Shown here: positions 57,477-64,000 of the stretch, piece after piece
Layout: every line of letters begins with the position of its first letter
How positions within the stretch are numbered: position 1 is the first letter of the stretch
Source of the DNA: Blautia schinkii DSM 10518
GTDB taxonomy: Bacteria > Bacillota > Clostridia > Lachnospirales > Lachnospiraceae
Direction: 5' to 3'
Length of the DNA: 64,000 nt
NCBI GenBank assembly: GCA_000702025.1
Contig: JNKJ01000017.1
Span: forward strand, 1 to 64,000
Notes under the pieces: generated by a model
The model's database searches: none
Told to the model about the DNA's origin: nothing
What the model saw: only the letters and a program-made list of their open reading frames with translations
Translations under genes and position numbers: made by a program

Positions 57477-58325
57477 ATGGAATTCCAGCATGAATTGATC
57501 ATCCCCGACGAAGGTCTTCCGTTTAAGCTGTTCTTATTTGAAGGCGGCAGCGGAAACTACGTGCGGGAAAAGCATTGGCACACATCCATCGAGATTTTTG
57601 CGGTTCTCCAAGGCTCTTTGTCATTTTTTCTCAATGAAGAGGAGCACCCGCTAAAAGCCGGAGAGTTGATCATCATCAACTCCAACGAAATCCATTCCAT
57701 ACACGCGCCCCAGGCAAACCAGACAGTAGTACTGCAGATTCCTCTGAAGCAGTTCGAGGATTATTTCACAGCGCAGCGATTCATCCGGTTTCTGAGTACC
57801 GCCAATCCTATGGATAAGCGTCTCACTTCGCTCATCCAGGAAATGTATAAAATCTATTCAGAGAAAGAAACCGGCTATGAATTCAAAATCCGCGCAGCCT
57901 TTTACGAAATCCTTTACCTGCTGGTGAGCAATTATCGTGTGACAGAAGCGCGGGAAAAAGAAATCCGCCACAGCCGGCGTCTGGATGCTTTGTCAAAAAT
58001 CACCACCTACATGCGGGAGCATTACCGGGAGGAGATGAAGCTCTCCGAGCTGGCTTCCATGTTCGGATATTCCGACGCGTACCTTTCCCGTATGTTCCAG
58101 AAGTACGCCAAGGTGAACTTCAAGTCCTACCTTCAGGATATCCGCATGGCGTATGCTTACAGGGAGCTTATGAACACGGACCACACCATTGGCCAGATTG
58201 CCTTGGACAACGGCTTCTGTAGCAGCAGAGGATTTTCCAAGGATTTCTATAAACGCTACGGTATCCTGCCTAGCGAGATGCGCAGAGAAAAAGAACAAAA
58301 AGGTCAAAAAAGTGCTATAGATTAG
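57477..58325 (+). CDS. AraC-family regulator with N-terminal cupin
   Basis: 282 residues. Cupin sugar-sensing domain (about 10-100, REKHWHTSIEIFAVLQGSLSFFLNEEEHPLKAGELIIINSNEIHS) and two helix-turn-helices at the end (MKLSELASMFGYSDAYLSRMFQKY, TIGQIALDNGFCSSRGFSKDF). Likely activator of the isomerase-kinase operon that follows. AGAAAGGAGGTACCTT precedes the ATG. Confidence 0.92.
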   Translation: MEFQHELIIPDEGLPFKLFLFEGGSGNYVREKHWHTSIEIFAVLQGSLSFFLNEEEHPLKAGELIIINSNEIHSIHAPQANQTVVLQIPLKQFEDYFTAQRFIRFLSTANPMDKRLTSLIQEMYKIYSEKETGYEFKIRAAFYEILYLLVSNYRVTEAREKEIRHSRRLDALSKITTYMREHYREEMKLSELASMFGYSDAYLSRMFQKYAKVNFKSYLQDIRMAYAYRELMNTDHTIGQIALDNGFCSSRGFSKDFYKRYGILPSEMRREKEQKGQKSAID

Positions 58326-58461
58326 ACAAGAAATCCGGCGAAAGAAGCATAGGCAATATGTTATACTTTCTGCATCTGATAACGTAAAGAACACTATTCA
58401 CCGGCGCGGAGGCTTATTCCCGGCGGATAGCGGCACAAAACAAGTAAAAGGAGGCAGAAAA

Positions 58462-59079
58462 GTGAATATTCAGAAAGTAACAGACGCTTCTTTCCGCAAA
58501 TACGGAAAGGTATTAGAGGGATATGATTTCACTGCCCTTATCAGGGAAATGAAGCATACTCCGGTTCCGGAGGACGTGGTTTATGTTCCGTCTGTGGAGG
58601 AGCTTGAGGCTCTGGATGTGGCGAAAGAGCTGCAGAACAAGGGTTACGGCGGCCTGCCGATCCAGATTGGCTACTGCAACGGACATAACAAGAAGCTTAA
58701 TGCTGTGGAGTACCACCGCAATTCTGAGGTCAATGTGGCAGTGACTGACCTGGTTCTGCTCATCGGCTGGCAGCAGGATATTGAGGATGACTTTACATAT
58801 GATACATCAAAGATTGAGGCGTTCCTTGTACCCGCAGGAACAGCCATTGAGGTTTACGCAACCACCCTGCACTATGCGCCCTGTCATGTGAATGAGAGCG
58901 GATTCCAGTGCGTAGTCGTGCTTCCGGAGGGAACAAACACAGATCTTAATTTTGAGACAGCAGCAGAGGGCGAAGACAAGCTGATGACCGCTAAGAATAA
59001 ATGGCTCATCGCCCATGAGGACGCAGCTATCGAAGGCGCATTCAATGGTCTGCGCGGAGAGAACATTACAATCGAATAA
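58462..59079 (+). CDS. DUF4867 family protein (cupin-like)
   Basis: 205 residues, GTG start with AAAAGGAGGCAGAAAA. MNIQKVTDASFRKYGKVLEGYDF, IQIGYCNGHNKKLNAVEYHRNSEVNVAVTDLVLLIGWQQDI and EAFLVPAGTAIEVYATTLHYAPCHV fit DUF4867, a cupin-like family commonly next to pentose or fucose isomerases. Possibly a sugar mutarotase or isomerase helper. The function is not proved. Confidence 0.85.
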   Translation: MNIQKVTDASFRKYGKVLEGYDFTALIREMKHTPVPEDVVYVPSVEELEALDVAKELQNKGYGGLPIQIGYCNGHNKKLNAVEYHRNSEVNVAVTDLVLLIGWQQDIEDDFTYDTSKIEAFLVPAGTAIEVYATTLHYAPCHVNESGFQCVVVLPEGTNTDLNFETAAEGEDKLMTAKNKWLIAHEDAAIEGAFNGLRGENITIE

Positions 59080-59080
59080 A

Positions 59081-59176
59081 CAGAGTAATGGATTAGACAG
59101 GTCTGCGCATTTATCCCTGCGAGGAATGAACCAAGCGGACATGCCCGCATGGACATTTGACTGCGCTGGCCGTACA
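59081..59176 (+). repeat. Dispersed intergenic repeat, copy 2
   Basis: The core CCAAGCGGACATGCCCGCATGG (59131-59152) carries a GGACATGCCCGCATGG-type pseudo-palindrome. Aligns with copy 1 at 5826-5928 over about 70-95 bp. It ends 40 bp before the isomerase start. Confidence 0.7.
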
Positions 59177-59215
59177 CAACGAAGATATTAAATAAATTTA
59201 TAAGGAGAAGATATT

Positions 59216-60700
59216 ATGAACAACATGCCAAAAGTTAAAATCGGAATCGTTGCAGTGAGCAGAGACTGTTTCCCGGAGAGCCTGTCTGTGAACAGACGTA
59301 AAGCACTCGTGGAAGCTTACACCAAGAAATATGATGCAGAGGATATCTATGAATGTCCGATTTGTATCGTAGAGAGTGAAATCCACATGGTACAGGCGTT
59401 AGAGGATATCAAAAACGCAGGCTGCAACGCATTAGTTGTATACCTTGGAAACTTCGGACCGGAAATTTCCGAAACCCTGCTTGCAAAACATTTTGACGGA
59501 CCGAAAATGTTCATCGCAGCAGCAGAGGAATCCGGCGACAATCTGGTTCAGGGCCGCGGCGACGCATACTGTGGTATGCTGAATGCAAGCTACAACCTGA
59601 AGCTTCGCAATGTCAACGCATATATTCCGGAATATCCGGTAGGAGACGCAGAGGACTGCGCAGACATGATCCACGAGTTCGTTCCTATTGCAAAAGCAAT
59701 CGAGGGCTTAAGCAACCTTAAGATCATCAGCTTTGGACCGCGTCCGTTAAACTTCCTTGCATGTAATGCACCGATCAAGCAGCTTTACAACCTCGGCGTA
59801 GAGATTGAAGAGAACTCTGAGCTTGACCTTTTTGAAGCATTTAATAAACATGCCGGAGATGAGAGAATCCCTGCAATCGTAAAAGAGATGGAAGAGGAGC
59901 TTGGCGCAGGCAATAAGAAGCCGGAAATCCTTGCTAAGCTTGCTCAGTATGAGCTGACCCTGAAGGATTGGATTGAGGAGCACAGAGGCTACCGCAAATA
60001 TGTGACCATCGCCGGAAAATGCTGGCCTGCATTCCAGACCCAGTTCGGCTTTGTTCCCTGCTATGTGAACAGCCGCCTGGCAGCTCAGGGAATCCCTGTA
60101 TCCTGTGAGGTTGACATCTACGGCGCACTGAGCGAGTTCATCGGAACCGTAGTAAGCAACGATACCGTAACACTTCTGGATATCAACAATACCGTACCGA
60201 AGGATATGTACGCAAGCGATATTAAGGATAAATTTGATTATACACATCAGGATATTTTCATGGGCTTCCATTGTGGAAACACTGCTTCCAGCAAGTTGTC
60301 TTTCTGTGAGATGAAATACCAGATGATCATGGCAAGAGCACTTCCTGAGGAAGTAACCCAGGGAACTCTGGAAGGCGATATTGTTCCTGGAGACATCACC
60401 TTCTACCGTCTGCAGAGCACCGCTGACAACAAACTGCGCGCTTACATTGCACAGGGCGAGGTTCTTCCGGTAGCTACACGTTCCTTTGGTTCCATCGGCG
60501 TATTTGCTATCCCGGAAATGGGACGCTTCTACCGTCATGTATTGATTGAGGGCGGATATCCGCATCATGGCGCTGTTGCATTCGGACATTTCGGAAAAGC
60601 TCTGTTCGAGGTATTCAAATACATCGGCGTTCCGGTAGAGGAAATCTGCTACAACCAGCCGGCAGGCGTAAGATACCCGACAGAGAATCCTTGGAGATAA
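59216..60700 (+). CDS. L-fucose/L-arabinose isomerase family protein
   Basis: 494 residues. KVKIGIVAVSRDCFPESLSVNRRKALV at the start, FGPRPLNFLACNAPIKQLYNLGVEIEENSELDLFEAF, CWPAFQTQFGFVPCYVNSRLAAQGIPVSCEVDIYGALSEF and FMGFHCGNTASSKLS are family segments with metal-ligand Glu and Asp (CEVDIYGA) and His (FHCGN). It interconverts an aldose and ketose, probably a pentose given the xylulokinase behind it. The site TAAGGAGAAGATATT is strong. Confidence 0.9.
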   Translation: MNNMPKVKIGIVAVSRDCFPESLSVNRRKALVEAYTKKYDAEDIYECPICIVESEIHMVQALEDIKNAGCNALVVYLGNFGPEISETLLAKHFDGPKMFIAAAEESGDNLVQGRGDAYCGMLNASYNLKLRNVNAYIPEYPVGDAEDCADMIHEFVPIAKAIEGLSNLKIISFGPRPLNFLACNAPIKQLYNLGVEIEENSELDLFEAFNKHAGDERIPAIVKEMEEELGAGNKKPEILAKLAQYELTLKDWIEEHRGYRKYVTIAGKCWPAFQTQFGFVPCYVNSRLAAQGIPVSCEVDIYGALSEFIGTVVSNDTVTLLDINNTVPKDMYASDIKDKFDYTHQDIFMGFHCGNTASSKLSFCEMKYQMIMARALPEEVTQGTLEGDIVPGDITFYRLQSTADNKLRAYIAQGEVLPVATRSFGSIGVFAIPEMGRFYRHVLIEGGYPHHGAVAFGHFGKALFEVFKYIGVPVEEICYNQPAGVRYPTENPWR

Positions 60701-60770
60701 TTCATTCTGAGTGACCACAGTTAGGCTGATTCATAATGTAGAGCGCAGCAAATAAGCTGCAGGAGGTAAT

Positions 60771-62228
60771 ATGTACTACATAGGCGTTGATTTAGGGACT
60801 TCGGCAGTGAAGCTGCTGCTTATGGAGGAGTCCGGAAAAATCTGCAATATAGTTTCAAAAGAATACCCTCTGTTCTTTCCGCATCCCGGCTGGTCTGAGC
60901 AGAACCCGGAGGACTGGTTCGCACAGAGCATGGAGGGCATCAAGGAGCTGACAGAAGGAATTGATAAATCTCAGGTAGCCGGCATTGGCTTTGGCGGCCA
61001 GATGCATGGACTGGTAACGCTGGATCAGGATGACAACGTCATCCGTCCGGCAATTCTCTGGAACGACGGACGTACCGGAGAGGAAACAGATTATTTAAAC
61101 AATGTCATCGGCAAGGATAAGCTGTCCCAGTATACAGCAAACATTGCCTTTGCAGGCTTCACTGCACCGAAGATTCTCTGGATGCAGAAGCATGAACCCG
61201 AGAATTTCAAAAAGGTAGTAAAGATCATGCTGCCCAAGGACTATCTGGCATACCGCCTTTCCGGCTCTTTCTGCACAGATGTTTCCGATGCTTCCGGAAT
61301 GCTGCTCCTGGATGTAAAGAACCGCTGCTGGTCAAAGAAAATGCTGGAAATCTGCGGCATTTCAGAGGAACAGCTCCCCAAGGTTTATGAGAGCTGGGAG
61401 GTAGTAGGAACCCTTAAGAGCGAGATTGCTGAGGAATTAGGCTTTTCCAAGGATGTAAAGGTTGTTGCGGGCGCTGGCGATAACGCGGCTGCGGCTGTAG
61501 GTACAGGAACCGTTGGCGACGGCCAGTGTAACATTTCCCTGGGAACCTCAGGCACAATATTTATTTCCAGCCATGAGTTCGGAGTGGACGAAAACAATGC
61601 GCTTCATTCCTTCGACCATGCGGACGGCTATTACCACCTCATGGGCTGCATGTTAAGCGCAGCCTCCTGCAACAAGTGGTGGGCAGAGGACATCCTTGAT
61701 ACTAAGGATTTCGCCAAAGAGCAGGAGCCAATCCAAAAGCTTGGAGAAAACCATGTATTTTACCTTCCGTATTTGATGGGAGAGCGTTCCCCGCACAATA
61801 ACCCTGACGCCAGAGCCGTATTTTTCGGTATGTCCATGGACACCACCAGAGCGGATATGACACAGGCAGTGCTGGAGGGTGTGGCCTTTGGCCTGCGTGA
61901 TTCTCTGGAAGTAGCCAGAAGCCTCGGAATTAAGATTGAGCGCACAAAAATCTGCGGCGGCGGTGCCAAGAGTCCGTTGTGGAAGAAAATCATTGCCAAT
62001 GTCATGAACTTAAAGGTTGACGTACTGGAAAACGAGGAAGGCCCTGCCATGGGCGGAGCCATGCTGGCGGCTGTAGGCTGCGGAGCATATCCGGATGTAG
62101 AAACTATCGGCAAAAAGCTTGCCAACGTAGTTGATACCGTGGAGCCTGACCCGGAGCTGGTTGCCAAATACGAAGAGAAATACCAGCAGTTCCGTAAGTT
62201 ATACCCGACAATGAAACCATTATTCTAA
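60771..62228 (+). CDS. xylB: Xylulokinase (FGGY family)
   Basis: 485 residues. N-terminal YIGVDLGTSAVKLLL, substrate loop GFGGQMHGLV with WNDGRT, and C-terminal GAGDNAAAAVGTGTV, SLGTSGTIFIS and ICGGGAKSPLWKKI (nucleotide site). It phosphorylates the ketopentose made by the isomerase, feeding the pentose phosphate pathway. The fit to XylB is good, but ribulose or another ketose cannot be excluded. GCAGGAGGTAAT precedes the ATG. A terminator follows. Confidence 0.9.
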   Translation: MYYIGVDLGTSAVKLLLMEESGKICNIVSKEYPLFFPHPGWSEQNPEDWFAQSMEGIKELTEGIDKSQVAGIGFGGQMHGLVTLDQDDNVIRPAILWNDGRTGEETDYLNNVIGKDKLSQYTANIAFAGFTAPKILWMQKHEPENFKKVVKIMLPKDYLAYRLSGSFCTDVSDASGMLLLDVKNRCWSKKMLEICGISEEQLPKVYESWEVVGTLKSEIAEELGFSKDVKVVAGAGDNAAAAVGTGTVGDGQCNISLGTSGTIFISSHEFGVDENNALHSFDHADGYYHLMGCMLSAASCNKWWAEDILDTKDFAKEQEPIQKLGENHVFYLPYLMGERSPHNNPDARAVFFGMSMDTTRADMTQAVLEGVAFGLRDSLEVARSLGIKIERTKICGGGAKSPLWKKIIANVMNLKVDVLENEEGPAMGGAMLAAVGCGAYPDVETIGKKLANVVDTVEPDPELVAKYEEKYQQFRKLYPTMKPLF

Positions 62229-62261
62229 TAAAGAAACCCGGCTCTTTTGAGAGCTGTAACG

Positions 62262-62294
62262 TGGAGCCCCTGTACAATACGCAGGGGTTCCTTT
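62262..62294 (+). terminator. Terminator after xylB
   Basis: GGAGCCCCTG (62262-62271) pairs with CAGGGGTTCC (62282-62291), followed by TTT. Confidence 0.75.
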
Positions 62295-62302
62295 GTATAC
62301 AG

Positions 62303-62339
62303 ATATTATCTATACAGATATTGTCTGTATAGATAATAT
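62303..62339. promoter_or_regulatory. 16-bp perfect inverted repeat before a sensor kinase gene
   Basis: ATATTATCTATACAGA (62303-62318), 5-nt spacer, TCTGTATAGATAATAT (62324-62339). It is 62 bp before the kinase start and contains TATAGATAAT promoter-like sequence. Operator or regulatory hairpin. Confidence 0.6.
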
Positions 62340-62400
62340 TGCCAATTATGATCAAAAAAAGCCGTTGCGCCGCGACAATGCAAGTGAGGTATAAGCAACT

Positions 62401-64000
62401 ATGGAAGAATTAGGCAGCAAAAAAAAATGGAGCCTGAAATCAAGGCTGATATTTGCATTTTTAGTGACATCGATCATTCCGGTGGTTTTTATGAATTTGT
62501 TTTCTTATTATAATACATCGAAAATTGTGGCCGACCACGTGCGGGAGCTTACACACGCCAATCTCCAGCAGACAAGAAGCAGTCTGGATGTGTGGCTGGA
62601 ATCCTACGAGGACATTTTGTCCCAGGTATATACAGATGACGACATTGTTTCCCTTGTAGACAAAATTAACAATGGCGAGGACGTGTCAGTGAGCAAGAAC
62701 CAGCTTCGCAGAACCCTGCACGGGCTTTTCTATACAAAGGAATATATTAAAAGTATAACAATATTAACACAAAATGGTACAGCTGTTTTTTATGACCTGC
62801 TTACAGGCTCAAGCACGCGCAGCTCATGGATGGGGAATATCAACTATACCCAGGATGAGCTCTATGCTGAGATTTCCTCGGACAATGACACCCATGTGTT
62901 TTCCACACAAAAAGCAGTTGAAATTGGCGCACAGCCAAATTATCTCTTTCACCTGGGACACAGGATTATTGACTATCGCGATGTGAAAAAAGAACTTGGC
63001 ATTGTTATGGTGAGTGTGGATGAGGAGCTTCTGGATTCTGTATGTACCAACGGTGAAAATGTGGACTATAGCTATAATTTTATTGTGGACGAACAGGGAA
63101 GTATTGTTTCCTATCCGGATAAGAGCCTGCTGGCACAACGGTTGTTTACCCGGGATCCGGACCTGGATAAACGCATAGAGCAGTACCGCGGTTTTATTGA
63201 AGGCCGGGAAGTGTTCCAGGGAAAATATGTGGCAGTTGAATGTGTCCATGATGAAAAATTTAATTGGGATATTGTCCATGTGTCCAGCCAGAATAAAGTC
63301 ATCGAGCGGCTTGCCAACCAGCAGAAGATTTTAATGATGGTCCTGACTGTTTCCCTTGTGACATTAATTGCAATGATCGTAGTTCTCATCCGCAGTCTTA
63401 CAGGCTCGCTTCAGAATCTGGCAAGGGTAATGAAGACCGCGGGCAAGGGTGATCTGTCTGTGCGCGTACAGCCTGAGAAACGGATGCCCTCCGAGGTAGA
63501 GACAATCTCCAATGAGTTTAATAAGATGCTCGGTCGCCTGGCGGAGTCTATGGAAAATGAAAAGGAGGCGGGGGAAAGGCAGCGTACCGCCGAGATAGCT
63601 GCCCTAGAGGCGCAGATCAATCCGCATTTCCTGTACAATACCCTGGACACTATCAATTGGATGGCCATTGACAGGGAGGAATACGAAATCAGCAATTCCA
63701 TCAATGCGCTGGCGAATATTCTCCGTTACGGAATTGACAACAGCAATGGCATTGTCACCGTACGCGAGGAGCGGGACTGGCTGAAAAAATACCTGTTTCT
63801 GCAGCAGACCAGGCTAAAGAATGCGTTTTCCTGCGAAATCCATGTGGAGCCTGAGGTATTGGAATGCCGTGTGCATAAGCTGCTGCTCCAGCCGTTTGTG
63901 GAGAATTCTATCATCCATGGCTTTGAAGGCACGGGGCGGCAATGGTTCCTTTCCGTATCTATCATTCTGGAGGAGGAACATCTGCTGGTGACAATCTACG
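62401..64000 (+). CDS. YesM-type sensor histidine kinase, C-terminus outside window
   Basis: Open from ATG 62401 to the window end (533 codons). TM1 (LIFAFLVTSIIPVVFMNLFSYY, about 18-39), extracytoplasmic sensor region (about 40-305), TM2 (LMMVLTVSLVTLIAMIVVLI, about 312-332), HAMP, then LEAQINPHFLYNTLDTINWM (His about 408) and the N-box FVENSIIHGFEGTG. The ATG has AGTGAGGTATAAGCAACT. A partner AraC-type response regulator probably follows the window. Likely senses the sugar handled by the upstream operon. Confidence 0.9.
   Translation, partial: MEELGSKKKWSLKSRLIFAFLVTSIIPVVFMNLFSYYNTSKIVADHVRELTHANLQQTRSSLDVWLESYEDILSQVYTDDDIVSLVDKINNGEDVSVSKNQLRRTLHGLFYTKEYIKSITILTQNGTAVFYDLLTGSSTRSSWMGNINYTQDELYAEISSDNDTHVFSTQKAVEIGAQPNYLFHLGHRIIDYRDVKKELGIVMVSVDEELLDSVCTNGENVDYSYNFIVDEQGSIVSYPDKSLLAQRLFTRDPDLDKRIEQYRGFIEGREVFQGKYVAVECVHDEKFNWDIVHVSSQNKVIERLANQQKILMMVLTVSLVTLIAMIVVLIRSLTGSLQNLARVMKTAGKGDLSVRVQPEKRMPSEVETISNEFNKMLGRLAESMENEKEAGERQRTAEIAALEAQINPHFLYNTLDTINWMAIDREEYEISNSINALANILRYGIDNSNGIVTVREERDWLKKYLFLQQTRLKNAFSCEIHVEPEVLECRVHKLLLQPFVENSIIHGFEGTGRQWFLSVSIILEEEHLLVTIY

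Noticed and set aside
1-64000. CRISPR array
   Set aside because: No regularly spaced repeats of 24-40 bp with unique spacers, and no Cas-like protein.

Overview
The window looks like the chromosome of a Gram-positive anaerobic gut Clostridium, most likely Lachnospiraceae. Reasons: strong AGGAGG-type ribosome sites, frequent TTG/GTG starts, YesM/YesN two-component pairs beside sugar ABC transporters, MacAB-type efflux genes, an M18 aminopeptidase, a DUF4867 protein beside a fucose/arabinose-type isomerase, and Firmicutes-type phage modules. The genus cannot be fixed from sequence reading alone.

Left flank (1-9939). The 3' end of a group II intron (maturase C-terminus plus domains V and VI) is followed by a palindromic, terminator-bearing intergenic block. 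Next come a divergent pair (ABC-class ATPase on the minus strand, PfkB sugar kinase on the plus strand), an M18 aminopeptidase, a small membrane protein, and a tightly overlapping MacB-type efflux operon (ATPase, membrane-fusion protein, permease). A tRNA-Arg(ACG) with its own promoter follows.

Prophage (9972-44322). An element of about 34.2 kb sits in the 3' half of the tRNA-Arg gene, bounded by 110-bp direct repeats with one mismatch. From the left, on the minus strand: tyrosine integrase, DUF3644 (HEPN-like) gene, a 27-aa TxpA/BsrE-type toxin with an antisense antitoxin RNA on the plus strand, a secreted metallo-beta-lactamase-fold protein, an ImmA-type peptidase and a CI-type repressor. 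On the plus strand: Cro-like protein, ORF6N antirepressor, about 14 small early genes, replication genes (initiator, helicase loader, primase-helicase) and a late sigma-like regulator. A lysogeny cassette follows (XRE regulator, ImmA peptidase, two tiny proteins, multi-spanning membrane protein). The late genes are a fused small+large terminase, portal, MuF-like head protein with a zinc-protease-like C-terminus, scaffold, capsid, connectors, tail tube, chaperones, tape measure, one distal tail protein, holin and a sigma factor. No tail-tip, receptor-binding or endolysin gene lies between the tape measure and the attachment site, so the prophage looks defective or helper-dependent. Just right of attR there is a decayed second copy of the phage right arm and att core, a scar of an earlier integration.

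Right flank (44323-64000). A cation/H+ antiporter of the NhaP2 type is followed by a YesN/YesM two-component system divergent from a sugar ABC transporter (binding protein, two permeases). Downstream are an alpha-barrel carbohydrate-active-like protein, an ATZ/TRZ-type amidohydrolase and a minus-strand SDR. A sugar-catabolic cluster follows: AraC regulator, DUF4867, fucose/arabinose-type isomerase and xylulokinase. The window ends inside another YesM-type sensor kinase. The cluster implies import of a sugar or glycoside, isomerisation to a ketopentose and phosphorylation, with sensing by the two-component and AraC regulators.

The most interesting observations are the complete type I toxin-antitoxin locus next to a HEPN-like gene and several unassigned structured RNAs, the lysogeny cassette before the terminase, the MuF-toxin-like head protein with its 53-aa neighbour, the fused terminase, and the stacked att sites.
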